From NCBI GenBank assembly GCA_017743585.1, contig JAGHYP010000052.1:1-12767 (forward strand): a stretch of 12,767 nucleotides of DNA, in the 5' to 3' direction. The notes under the pieces were generated by a model that saw only the letters and a program-made list of their open reading frames with translations, did not search any database and was not told the origin of the DNA. The position numbers and the translations under genes were made by a program. How positions within the stretch are numbered: position 1 is the stretch's first letter; each line of letters begins with the position of its first letter. Shown piece by piece: positions 1 to 6,850 of this stretch. Origin of the DNA: Chloroflexota bacterium. Lineage in GTDB: Bacteria > Chloroflexota > Anaerolineae > Aggregatilineales > UBA2796.

Positions 1-216
1 GAATGGCTCGGCATAGCTCGGCAAATTGCTCGCGGTCAGCGTCTCGGCGCGCTCCAGCACTGCGCCATTGAAAACAGCCAACTGCCAGCCTGTGTGCACC
101 ATCAACGCGCCGTTTTTGCGCCATGCGCAGGCGTTCGGCAAGTGCCGCACAATGCTCTCCAGCAAGCCGAGCCAATTCCAATGAAACGCCATCGCAGGCG
201 TGCGAACGGCGGTCAT
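1..216 (-). CDS. unrecognised protein, N-terminal 72 residues (truncated by window edge)
   Basis: An open frame runs from an ATG at 214-216 to the left edge without a stop, giving 72 residues that continue beyond the window. The start is supported by GAGGAAAG about 12 nt upstream and by a good promoter at 250-279. The visible part starts MTAVRTPAMAFHWNW and has a stretch reading ALMVHTGWQLAVFNGAVLER. This loosely resembles the N-terminal region of some GNAT-type acetyltransferases, where a TG...FNGV segment follows a leading helix, but that is an impression and not an identification. Too little is visible to state a function. It is divergent from the permease gene at 415. Confidence 0.7.
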   Translation of the reverse strand, partial: MTAVRTPAMAFHWNWLGLLESIVRHLPNACAWRKNGALMVHTGWQLAVFNGAVLERAETLTASNLPSYAEPF

Positions 217-249
217 GACGCAAATCTTTCCTCGCCCACTGCGCCTTAG

Positions 250-279
250 ACTATAATGCAAGCGCAGGCGGCGAGTCAA
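250..279 (-). promoter_or_regulatory. sigma70-type promoter for the gene at 1-216
   Basis: On the minus strand a -35 box TTGACT (274-279) and a -10 box TATAGT (250-255) are separated by 18 bp, each matching the consensus at five of six positions. Transcription would begin near 243, giving a leader of about 27 nt that contains the GAGGAAAG ribosome-binding site. The same bases contain TATAAT on the plus strand (252-257), but no plausible -35 accompanies it. Confidence 0.6.
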
Positions 280-362
280 GCTATGGTGTAGAGCGGCGCG
301 CTGTGCTAGAGCTTAAGCCTAACCATACGTTCTAGGACGCGATCATGCACACTGCTTCGCTC

Positions 363-386
363 TTCGGCGAGCCACCAATCGCCGAA
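363..386. promoter_or_regulatory. perfect 8-bp inverted repeat upstream of the permease gene
   Basis: TTCGGCGA (363-370) and TCGCCGAA (379-386) are exact inverted copies with an 8-nt spacer, so the half-site centres lie 16 bp apart. The dyad ends 28 bp before the permease start. It could be a regulator's operator or a hairpin in the leader RNA. No T-run follows directly, so a terminator is less likely. The rest of the 217-414 spacer shows no convincing promoter for the permease, apart from a weak TATCCT at 400-405 that would give an almost leaderless message. Confidence 0.4.
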
Positions 387-414
387 CGGGAATTTTAGGT
401 ATCCTGAATGAGCT

Positions 415-1188
415 ATGGAGCTACCTCTGCTTTTCGCGGCCGCTTTCTTAGGCGGCGCGCTGAACTCGGTCGCTGGCGGCGGCAGCTTTATCTCGTTCCC
501 TGCGCTGGTCAGCGTCGGCGTGCCGTCGATCAACGCCAACGCGACCAACACAATGGCGCTGTGGCCCGGCTCGCTCGCCAGCGTTGGCGCGTACCGCGCC
601 GAACTGGCGCGCCAAGATCGGCGCTTGGTGATCTTCCTCGCGCTGGCCAGCCTGCTCGGCGGCTTATTCGGCGCTGAGATTCTGCTGCGCACGCCGCAAG
701 CGACCTTCGATAGGCTGCTGCCATGGCTGATGCTCTTCGCAGTCGCCATCTTCGCCTTCGGCGGCAACCTGATTCAAGCGCTGCGCCTGCGCTTTGGCAG
801 GCGACTGGCGGCCGGCGGCATTGTGGTAGCTGTGATCGCGGCAATTTTGCAGTTTTTGATCGCGACGTACGGCGGCTTTTTCGGCGGCGGCATCGGCATT
901 TTGATGCTGGCGGCGCTTGCGCTGGCGGGCATGACCAACATTCACGCCATGAACGGTCTGAAAGTGCTGCTGGCGACCTTCATCAACGGCGTGGCTGTGC
1001 TGCGCTTCGCGATCGCAGGCACGATCTTCTGGCAATACGCGCTGATCATGACCCTCGGCGCGATCTTGGGTGGCTACGGCGGCGCGGCCTACGCGCAGCG
1101 CCTTGAGCCGAAGGTTGTGCGTCGTTTCGTGATCGCGGTCGGCGTCGCGATGACCGTCTACTTTTTCATCCGCGAGTACGCGCGCTGA
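415..1188 (+). CDS. TauE/SafE family (DUF81) membrane permease
   Basis: A 257-residue, strongly hydrophobic inner-membrane protein with about seven or eight membrane segments, the usual size for the TauE/SafE family. That family is annotated as exporters of sulfite, sulfoacetate or similar organic anions. The family's internal duplication is visible: the first half opens with NSVAGGGSFISFPAL (17-31) and then ATNT near residue 43, and the second half has GGFFGGGIGILML (153-165) followed by NIHAMNGLKVL (175-185). An in-frame TGA at 409-411 lies just upstream, so the ATG at 415 is the earliest possible ATG. The ribosome-binding site is weak (AGG near 397), which could mean a short or absent leader. 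The substrate cannot be read from the sequence, and no sulfur-metabolism gene is adjacent. Its stop lies 1 bp from the stop of the convergent topA. Confidence 0.9.
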   Translation: MELPLLFAAAFLGGALNSVAGGGSFISFPALVSVGVPSINANATNTMALWPGSLASVGAYRAELARQDRRLVIFLALASLLGGLFGAEILLRTPQATFDRLLPWLMLFAVAIFAFGGNLIQALRLRFGRRLAAGGIVVAVIAAILQFLIATYGGFFGGGIGILMLAALALAGMTNIHAMNGLKVLLATFINGVAVLRFAIAGTIFWQYALIMTLGAILGGYGGAAYAQRLEPKVVRRFVIAVGVAMTVYFFIREYAR

Positions 1189-1189
1189 G

Positions 1190-3796
1190 CTAGGCAGCGC
1201 CCTTCGATTTTCTCAACTTGCGCGGCCTATCGGCACTGGTCGAGGCAGTTTCTGCGCTGCGCTGCGATTGCTTGCGCTTCTGCGCTAGGAGCTGCAGCGC
1301 CTGCGCTAAGGTGAGGGTCTCGGGCGATAGCTCAGGCGGCAATTTGACGTTCACCTCGCCGTGCTTGATGTACGGGCCATACGGGCCGTCCATCAGCGCA
1401 ACGGGCTGCTTATCTTCGGGATGCACGCCCAGCTCGCGCAGCGGCGCCGCGCGCTTGCGGACGCGCGACGCGCCTTTCGGCTGGCTGAGCAGGGCGAGCG
1501 CGCGCTCGAGCGTGATGCTCAGCACATCGTCGGATGCTTCTAACGAGCGGAATTCATCGCCATGCCGCACATACGCCCCGAAGCGTCCCACGCCTACGCT
1601 GATCGGCTTGCCCGTCTGCGGATGGACGCCGAGCGCGCGCGGCAAGCTGAGCAAGCCGAGCGCGACCTCAAGCGTGACCTGCTCAGGCTGCATTCCTTTC
1701 AAAAGCGCGACGCGCTTCGGCTTCTCGCCCTCGCCCAGCTGCACGTATTTGCCGTAGCGGCCTTCCAACAGCAAAATCGGCTTGCCTGTCTGCGGATGAT
1801 AGCCGATCAAGCTGCCGCCCTGCGCCTTCTGTTGCAACAAGCGCAGCGCGGTCGCCTCATTCAGCTCGGCAGGCGGCAGGTCAGGCGGCAAGGAGGCGCG
1901 CAGCGGCTCAGGCTCGGCAAGTTGCTCAAGATACGCGCCATACTTGCCGATGCGGACGTGTGCCCTGATCGGCTCAAGGCTGAGCGCGTGCAGCGTGCGT
2001 GGATCGATGCTCTGCGTTTTGCGCTCGACTTGTTTCTCCAAGCCGTTCTCGCCGCAGTAGAAATTTTTGAGATACGGCAGCCAATCGGCGTTGCCTTCAG
2101 CGATGTCGTCAAGCGTCTGTTCCATGCGCGCCGTGAACTGCGTATCCACGAGGTCAGGAAAATGCGTTTCGAGCAGCCGATTCACGCTGTAGGCAGTGAA
2201 GGTCGGCACGAGCTGATTGGCGCGCTTGACGACGTAACCGCGCTCCTGAATGGTGCTGATGATCGAGGCGTAAGTGCTGGGTCTGCCGATGCCTTCGCGC
2301 TCAAGGGTCTGGATGAGCGAGGCTTCTGTGTAGCGCGGCGGCGGCTGCGTCTCGTGCTTGATCGGCTCGAGGCGGAGGCAGGTGAGCGGCGCGCCGACGA
2401 CGAGCGGCGGCAAGAGTGTCTCGCGGTCTTGCAAGGCGGCTTCAGGATCATCAGAGCCTTCCACGTAAGCGCGCAGGAAGCCGGGGAACTCGATGCGGCG
2501 CCCATTCGCCTGAAAGCGCGCATCGGCGACCTGTATCGCGGCGTTGAGGGTGACAATTTGCGCGTCCGCCATTTGCGAGGCGATGGTGCGCATCCAGATC
2601 AAGGTGTAGAGCGCGGCTTCTGCGCCGCTCAAGCCGAGCTGCTCAGCAGTGCGCATTTGCGTGCCTGCAGGGCGGATCGCTTCGTGCGCTTCCTGCGCGT
2701 TCTTGCTCTTGGTGGTGTATTGGCGCGGCTTGGGACTGAGAAAAGACTCGCCATAGCGCTCGACAATGGCGCGCCGCGCCGCCTGAATCGCCTCAGCCGA
2801 GAGATGGACTGAGTCCGTGCGCATGTAGGTGATGTAGCCTTCTTCGTAGAGCTTTTGCGCGATCTGCATGGTCTGATTGGCGGAAAGGCGCAGCTTGCGG
2901 TTCGCCTCTTGTTGCAAGGTTGAGGTGGTGAAAGGCGGCGGCGGCGCTTGACGTTGCTGGCGCTCGGTCAGCTCAGCGACGCGCCATTCGCCGGCGCGCA
3001 GCCGCACGGCGAGCGCTTGAGCAGCCGCTTCATCCAAGACCAGCACCTTGCGCTCGCTTTCGGCGAGCTGCCCCGTGCGCTCATCGAAATCTTTGCCCGT
3101 CGCCATGCGCAGATCGCCTACGCTCTGCAAAGTCGCTTCAAACGGCTGATCAGGCTGCTCAGGCGTGACCAGCGTGGCGCGCAAGTCCCAGTACGTTGCC
3201 GAGCGGAACAGACGGCGCTCTTCCTCGCGCTGCACCAGCAGGCGGACTGCCACAGATTGGACGCGCCCTGCCGAAAGGCCGACCCCGATCTTCTTCCACA
3301 GCAATGGCGAGAGCGTGTAGCCAACCAAGCGGTCTAAAATGCGGCGCGTCTCTTGGGCGCGCACCAAGCGCATATCCACTTGGCGCGGATTGCGCAACGC
3401 CGCTTGAATCGCCTCTTGAGTGATCTCGTGAAAGACCATGCGGCGGACAGGCACTTTGGGCTTCAGGACTTCCAGCAAGTGCCAGCCGATGCTCTCGCCT
3501 TCCCGATCCTCGTCGGTGGCGAGGATCAGCTCTTCGGCCGTCTTGAGCGCCTCTTTGAGCGCCTGCACCACCTTGCGCTTGCGCGCCGGGATGACGTAGA
3601 GCGGCGCGAAATCGTTCGCCACGTCCACGCCGAGCCGCGCCCACTCTTTGTGCTTGTAAGCGGCAGGTATCTCGCTCGCCGACTCGGGCAGGTCGCGCAC
3701 ATGACCCATGCTGGCAAGCACAGTGTACCCTTTCGGCAGAAAGCCGCTGATGGTCTTCGCTTTGGTCGGCGATTCAACGATCACAAGTCGTGTCAT
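1190..3796 (-). CDS. topA: DNA topoisomerase I (type IA)
   Basis: This 868-residue enzyme relaxes negatively supercoiled DNA by cutting and rejoining one strand through a 5'-phosphotyrosine link. The Toprim domain opens with RLVIVESPTKAKTI (E8) and carries the metal-binding ATDEDREGE (D95, D97, E99). The catalytic tyrosine is Y324 in the signature YITYMRTDS. GVGLSAGRVQS (171-181) is the usual DNA-binding stretch. The C-terminal third has no CxxC zinc fingers, unlike E. coli TopA. It has about four repeats instead, near residues 605-659, 660-717, 718-785 and 786-838, each built on HP.TGKP....G.(Y/F)G.Y(V/I) or a variant, as in the Toprim C-terminal repeat type. A Lys/Arg-rich tail follows (about 839-868). 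The ATG at 3794-3796 has AAGG about 10 nt upstream. It stands alone, converging with the permease. Confidence 0.97.
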   Translation of the reverse strand: MTRLVIVESPTKAKTISGFLPKGYTVLASMGHVRDLPESASEIPAAYKHKEWARLGVDVANDFAPLYVIPARKRKVVQALKEALKTAEELILATDEDREGESIGWHLLEVLKPKVPVRRMVFHEITQEAIQAALRNPRQVDMRLVRAQETRRILDRLVGYTLSPLLWKKIGVGLSAGRVQSVAVRLLVQREEERRLFRSATYWDLRATLVTPEQPDQPFEATLQSVGDLRMATGKDFDERTGQLAESERKVLVLDEAAAQALAVRLRAGEWRVAELTERQQRQAPPPPFTTSTLQQEANRKLRLSANQTMQIAQKLYEEGYITYMRTDSVHLSAEAIQAARRAIVERYGESFLSPKPRQYTTKSKNAQEAHEAIRPAGTQMRTAEQLGLSGAEAALYTLIWMRTIASQMADAQIVTLNAAIQVADARFQANGRRIEFPGFLRAYVEGSDDPEAALQDRETLLPPLVVGAPLTCLRLEPIKHETQPPPRYTEASLIQTLEREGIGRPSTYASIISTIQERGYVVKRANQLVPTFTAYSVNRLLETHFPDLVDTQFTARMEQTLDDIAEGNADWLPYLKNFYCGENGLEKQVERKTQSIDPRTLHALSLEPIRAHVRIGKYGAYLEQLAEPEPLRASLPPDLPPAELNEATALRLLQQKAQGGSLIGYHPQTGKPILLLEGRYGKYVQLGEGEKPKRVALLKGMQPEQVTLEVALGLLSLPRALGVHPQTGKPISVGVGRFGAYVRHGDEFRSLEASDDVLSITLERALALLSQPKGASRVRKRAAPLRELGVHPEDKQPVALMDGPYGPYIKHGEVNVKLPPELSPETLTLAQALQLLAQKRKQSQRSAETASTSADRPRKLRKSKGAA

Positions 3797-3837
3797 GCGA
3801 TTCAGCCTTATCCACTGAAACGACGGACACTAGTTTC

Positions 3838-3857
3838 GCAAAAGCGGCGCTTTTTGC
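3838..3857. promoter_or_regulatory. imperfect inverted repeat in the topA upstream region
   Basis: GCAAAAGCG and CGCTTTTTGC flank a single G and match apart from one extra base. As RNA only the outer 7-8 pairs could form. It lies 41-60 nt upstream of the topA start, where a promoter or operator would be expected. No clear -10/-35 pair for topA could be assigned around it. Confidence 0.3.
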
Positions 3858-4092
3858 AAGTCTCATTTTCGTAGGCGCGCATTTTGCCCGCCGCCGCCCG
3901 AAGAGCGTCGCTCGCCAGCGCCCGGAAGCGTTGCTCGCTGCGCAAGCGCCTGCTGCAGACCGACGCGCTCGCGCCCGAAGTCTAGCGCGTGGCAGAGATC
4001 GTCGCTGCGCATGCGCAGAGAGGATTGCCTCTGCAGCGCAATGCAGCCCTTTTAGCAATTTGCCCATATCCGCTCGCAAGCGCGCGGCTTCG

Positions 4093-4101
4093 TGCTATAC
4101 T
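4093..4101 (+). promoter_or_regulatory. extended -10 promoter for the 145-residue protein gene
   Basis: TGCTATACT provides the TGn extension plus TATACT (4096-4101), five of six matches to TATAAT. There is no recognisable -35 at the right distance, which is typical of extended -10 promoters. Transcription would start near 4108, leaving a leader of about 39 nt that contains the GGAG ribosome-binding site. Confidence 0.5.
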
Positions 4102-4146
4102 TCACGCCAATTTTAGCCACCTCATATCGGATTGGAGTCGGCTTGT

Positions 4147-4584
4147 ATGCGCAACTTCCAGACTTTAGATGAAGCTAGGGTTGACTCCGCTTCAGAGAGC
4201 ATGGTGATCTCCCTCAGCGCCGCTGATGACGATCAACCGCGCTTGGCCGTGCGCCGCGAAGGCGCTTACGTCACGCTCTCTGCCAGCTACGGGCCGCTTG
4301 AGATCGCCATGCGCCCGCGCTATGACGACCTGATGCGCGCCATCACGCGCCTGACCGCTGCAGAGGGCCCGCTGACCACGCGGCAGGTCGGCACAAGCCA
4401 CGCTTACCTAGCGCTCGGCTTGCACAAAGATGGCAGCTTGCTGCTGCGCCTGACCATCGTCGCTGATGCAACAGGGCATCTCAGCATCAATTTGCGCCTG
4501 ACCGAGAGCATTCGCCAGCAGCTCTACGATTGGCTCGGCGTCTCCGCCTTCAACGGGCGCGACGCACAGGCCACCAGCGTCTGA
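4147..4584 (+). CDS. unrecognised 145-residue protein
   Basis: I do not recognise a family. The protein is soluble, with no signal peptide or membrane segment. An acidic N-terminal segment precedes two blocks of alternating beta-like pattern (about residues 32-52, PRLAVRREGAYVTLSASYG; and 82-118, including AYLALGLHKDGSLLLRLTIV), with a probable helix between them (DDLMRAITRLTAAEG). This suggests a small mixed alpha/beta fold. An in-frame TTG at 4132 is possible, but it overlaps GGAG (4134-4137), which sits 9 nt before the ATG at 4147, so ATG 4147 is the better start. The extended -10 at 4093-4101 suits that start. It is followed after 81 bp by the adenosine-specific kinase gene, which has its own promoter, so co-function is not implied. 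Confidence 0.8.
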   Translation: MRNFQTLDEARVDSASESMVISLSAADDDQPRLAVRREGAYVTLSASYGPLEIAMRPRYDDLMRAITRLTAAEGPLTTRQVGTSHAYLALGLHKDGSLLLRLTIVADATGHLSINLRLTESIRQQLYDWLGVSAFNGRDAQATSV

Positions 4585-4606
4585 CGCGCTGCACAGCGCA
4601 GGCGGT

Positions 4607-4652
4607 TTGCCTTGCCGCGCCCAAGGCGGTATGATCGGCGCGCAAAAGGAGG
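4607..4652 (+). promoter_or_regulatory. promoter and strong Shine-Dalgarno for the adenosine-specific kinase
   Basis: TTGCCT (4607-4612) and TATGAT (4630-4635) are separated by the ideal 17 bp, matching the consensus at four and five of six positions. Transcription would begin near 4642. An AAGGAGG (4646-4652), almost perfectly complementary to the 16S rRNA 3' end, lies 13 nt before the ATG at 4666. The leader would be only about two dozen bases. Confidence 0.6.
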
Positions 4653-4665
4653 CGATTAGCCGCAC

Positions 4666-5160
4666 ATGGAACTCAAACTTTCGGTCGTGACCATTGAGAA
4701 GCCCGAGACCATCAATTTTGTGCTTGGGCAGAGCCATTTCATCAAGACCGTTGAGGATATCCACGAGACTCTGGTCAGCACTGTGCCGGGCATCCGCTTT
4801 GGCCTGGCATTTTGCGAGGCATCTGGCGCTTGCCTTGTCCGCTGGAGCGGCACAGACGATGAGATGATCGCCCTAGCGCAGCGGAACGCCATGGCGCTGG
4901 CGTGCGGTCACTGCTTCATCCTGTTCTTAGGGCAAGGGTTTTATCCGATCAACATCCTCAATAGCCTGAAGAGCGTGCCTGAGGTAGCGCGCATCTATTG
5001 CGCCACCGCCAATCCGACGCAAGTGATCGTGGCAGAGACCGAGCAGGGGCGCGGCATCCTCGGCGTGATTGACGGCTTCAAGAGCAAGGGCATCGAAGAT
5101 GACGAAGGCATCAATTGGCGCAAAGGCTTGCTGCGCAAGATCGGCTACAAGCTCGGTTGA
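4666..5160 (+). CDS. adenosine-specific kinase family protein (PF04008)
   Basis: This 164-residue protein closely follows the small adenosine-specific kinase family typified by Pyrobaculum PAE2307. The conserved blocks are EKPETINFVLGQSHFIKTVEDIHE (11-34), VPGIRFGLAFCEASG (40-54), a central CGHCFILFLG (80-89), INILNSLKSVPEVARIYCATANP (95-117) and VIVAETEQGRGILGVIDG (120-137). Family members bind adenosine or AMP, and a structural study of the archaeal protein reported a stable phosphohistidine. H24 and H82 are candidates here but I cannot say which. The physiological role is poorly known. The length is normal. The MltG-like gene begins 3 bp after its stop, so the two are probably one transcript, although no functional link is obvious. 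It is cytosolic, with no signal peptide. Confidence 0.93.
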   Translation: MELKLSVVTIEKPETINFVLGQSHFIKTVEDIHETLVSTVPGIRFGLAFCEASGACLVRWSGTDDEMIALAQRNAMALACGHCFILFLGQGFYPINILNSLKSVPEVARIYCATANPTQVIVAETEQGRGILGVIDGFKSKGIEDDEGINWRKGLLRKIGYKLG

Positions 5161-5163
5161 GCC

Positions 5164-6408
5164 ATGCGGCGGCTTGGCGCTTGGAGGGCAGCGCTTGGCG
5201 CGGTCAGTCTGCTGATTGCGTCTGCCATTGCGCTTGCCGCGCTGATCGGCCGCACAGTTCATTCGCCGACGCCTGCGCAGCCGACTGCGCTCGCTGTGCG
5301 CAGCACTGCCACGCCGGTCCCGCTCATCGCGCCGCCTAGCGAGACGCCAACCGCAACGCACACGCCGACTCCGACGCTGAGCGTCACGCCGAATTACATC
5401 CTGATCACAGCCACGCCGCGCCTCTTGCCAACTGCCACTCCACCGCCGCCGAGCGCGCCGTCAGCTGGCGCCTGCGCGCCGCCTGAAGGCTGGCAGCCAT
5501 ATCGCGTGCAGGCGGGCGATACGCTCTTCGGCTTTGTGCTAGGCGCGAATGGCGCCGTGGACGTGGCGACCATCAAACAAGCCAATTGCCTGACGAGCCA
5601 CCTGCTGCGCATCGGTCAGGTGCTTTTCCTGCCGCCCGGAGCAGGCGAGAACGCGCCTAAGCTGGACGATCCGAGCGGCGCGCCTGAGAAAGCGCCGCGC
5701 CCTTCGCGCTGTCCTTGCAAGATCACCATCCGCCCGGGCGTCCGCCTCGAGCAGATCGCTGAGCAGATCGACAAGCTGCCTGCCGCTTTTCGCGGACGCG
5801 ACTTTCTGGCGGCGACCAGCGCCGCTGCCGCGCTGCCCGACTATTGGTTCTTGCGCAGCAAGCCCGCCGACCGCAACTTAGAAGGCTATATGCTGAGCGG
5901 CACGTATACCATCACGCCCGAGATGGACGCCGTCCAGTTCCGCGACCTGATCTTGGCGAACTTCGCCGCGAATGTGCCGCAAGCTTATGAGAGCATGGCA
6001 GCCGCGCGCGGCTTGAGTTTCTGGCAGGCGCTGACGCTCGCCAGCATTGTGCAGCGCGAGAGCTGGAATGCAGCCGATCAGCGCATGGTCGCTGGCGTCT
6101 TTCACAACCGACTCGCCGCCGGGCGCCCGCTGGGCGCGACCGTGACCATGATGTACGCTTTAGGCAGGGCAGGTCAGTGGTGGTATCCCGCGCGCAAAAT
6201 TGACTTCAGCCAAGCGCACCCTTACAACACGCTGCGCAATCGCGGCTTGCCGCCATCGCCGATCTGTAGTCCGTCGCTGAGCGCCTTGGCGGCGGCGCTC
6301 GACCCTGCCCAGCACGACTACTATTACTTCAACATCCGCTGCGGGGGCGGCGGCAATTTCTACGCGCGCACGTACGAAGAGTTTAAGGCGGGCCTGCAGT
6401 GCCGCTAG
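5164..6408 (+). CDS. membrane-anchored LysM-YceG/MltG-like endolytic murein transglycosylase
   Basis: A 414-residue envelope protein expected to cut nascent peptidoglycan glycan strands outside the membrane. The order is one N-terminal membrane helix (about 10-29) with no lipobox, a Thr/Pro-rich linker (about 34-100), a LysM domain (about 111-157, YRVQAGDTLFGFV to RIGQVLFLPP), a short linker, and a YceG/MltG domain (about 185-411). The domain keeps LEGY (239-242), LASIVQRES (292-300), VFHNRLAAG (312-320), YNTLRNRGLPPSPICSPS (354-371) and YYYF (386-389). E299 aligns by motif with the catalytic E218 of E. coli MltG. Conserved positions are altered: Q297 for the first Glu of the ExE motif, T326 and V327 for the usual Asp-Pro, and SG (245-246) for Pro-Asp. 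Activity is therefore likely but not certain. It follows the kinase gene by 3 bp, and its last 26 bp overlap the antiparallel response-regulator gene. Confidence 0.88.
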   Translation: MRRLGAWRAALGAVSLLIASAIALAALIGRTVHSPTPAQPTALAVRSTATPVPLIAPPSETPTATHTPTPTLSVTPNYILITATPRLLPTATPPPPSAPSAGACAPPEGWQPYRVQAGDTLFGFVLGANGAVDVATIKQANCLTSHLLRIGQVLFLPPGAGENAPKLDDPSGAPEKAPRPSRCPCKITIRPGVRLEQIAEQIDKLPAAFRGRDFLAATSAAAALPDYWFLRSKPADRNLEGYMLSGTYTITPEMDAVQFRDLILANFAANVPQAYESMAAARGLSFWQALTLASIVQRESWNAADQRMVAGVFHNRLAAGRPLGATVTMMYALGRAGQWWYPARKIDFSQAHPYNTLRNRGLPPSPICSPSLSALAAALDPAQHDYYYFNIRCGGGGNFYARTYEEFKAGLQCR

Positions 6409-6793
6409 GCCGCTCGGCGCTATCTGAATCCGCAGGCGCTTGGTCTTGCGCCAGCTTGACCGCATCCAACAGCGCGCCCAAGGTCAATGGCTTGGGCAAA
6501 AAACGCACTGCGCCCGATGCCAGCGCCGCTCGCACGGTCTCAGGATCGGCGTCGCCGCTCATCAGCACCACGCGCGACTCAGGATGCGTTTGGCGCGCCA
6601 ATTGCAGCACGTCGAAGCCGCTGCCATCGCCAAGCTCGATATCGCTCAGCACCAGATCGAACCTGTGGTGCGTCAGGCGCTTGACCGCCTTGCGGTAGCT
6701 GCGCGCGCCGCGCACTTCGTAGCCCAGATCGCGCAGCAAATCGCGCACGGTCTCGCGGAAAACAGCGTTATCTTCAACGATCAGAATGCGCAT
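6383..6793 (-). CDS. single-domain response regulator (CheY-like receiver)
   Basis: A 136-residue stand-alone receiver domain, presumably phosphorylated by a histidine kinase not present in this window. It has the acidic pair E7-D8 (RILIVEDN), phospho-acceptor D51 (DLVLSDIELGDGSGFD), switch residue S79 (VVLMSGD), aromatic switch F98 and lysine K101 in FLPKP. No output domain follows, only a short acidic, Ser/Pro-rich tail (about 118-136), so it probably acts through protein contacts or in a phosphorelay. An in-frame GTG at 6835 would add 14 residues, but it coincides with the predicted transcription start. The ATG at 6793 has AAAGG about 8 nt upstream and begins exactly at the receiver's first strand, so it is preferred. 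The 3' end overlaps the MltG-like gene by 26 bp on opposite strands. Confidence 0.93.
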   Translation of the reverse strand: MRILIVEDNAVFRETVRDLLRDLGYEVRGARSYRKAVKRLTHHRFDLVLSDIELGDGSGFDVLQLARQTHPESRVVLMSGDADPETVRAALASGAVRFLPKPLTLGALLDAVKLAQDQAPADSDSAERPSGTAGPP

Positions 6794-6841
6794 GTCAGGA
6801 CCTTTATCATCGCAACACTCTTTCAACGCTTCCACAAGTTC

Positions 6842-6850
6842 AGTGTAGCA
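6842..6850 (-). promoter_or_regulatory. extended -10 promoter for the response regulator
   Basis: On the minus strand the sequence reads TGCTACACT, a TGn extension plus TACACT, with transcription expected near 6835 and a leader of about 42 nt. There is no good -35 hexamer. The position where one would lie (6865-6870) is inside the inverted repeats at 6851-6881. The element differs at one base from the TGCTATACT at 4093-4101. Confidence 0.45.

Larger units (their letters stand above)
3797..4146. other. 350-bp intergenic region, GC-rich, no gene seen
   Basis: This divergent spacer separates topA (minus) from the 145-residue protein gene (plus). The open frames across it have no ribosome-binding site and low-complexity Arg/Ala-rich translations, so I do not call a gene. 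No tRNA fold is apparent. It holds an imperfect inverted repeat beside topA (3838-3857), loosely repeated CCCGAAG/CCCGGAAG-GCGT-GCTCGC segments (about 3897-3941, with a third CCCGAAG at 3974-3980), an inverted repeat GCAGAG/CTCTGC (4015-4020 and 4029-4034), and the extended -10 promoter at 4093-4101. Confidence 0.6.

Noticed and set aside
252..257. Perfect TATAAT on the plus strand as a permease promoter
   Set aside because: No -35 lies at a suitable distance and it is about 160 bp from the permease start. The same bases fit better as part of the minus-strand promoter.
1562..2812. Long plus-strand open frame (416 codons) opposite topA
   Set aside because: It is antisense to a topoisomerase gene with intact catalytic motifs. 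Its translation is Arg/Ala/Leu-rich without domain pattern, and long antisense frames are expected in GC-rich coding DNA.
3790..4116. Possible small genes on either strand in the topA upstream spacer
   Set aside because: The translations are low-complexity Arg/Ala-rich, overlap the topA start and leader, and lack ribosome-binding sites.
4586..4599. Hairpin GCGCT-gcac-AGCGC just after the 145-residue protein gene
   Set aside because: The stem is only 5 bp with no T-run. Such short GC repeats are common here by chance.
6383..6835. GTG at 6835 as start of the response regulator
   Set aside because: It would add 14 residues before the first receiver strand and lies at the predicted transcription start. 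The ATG at 6793 has a well-placed ribosome-binding site.
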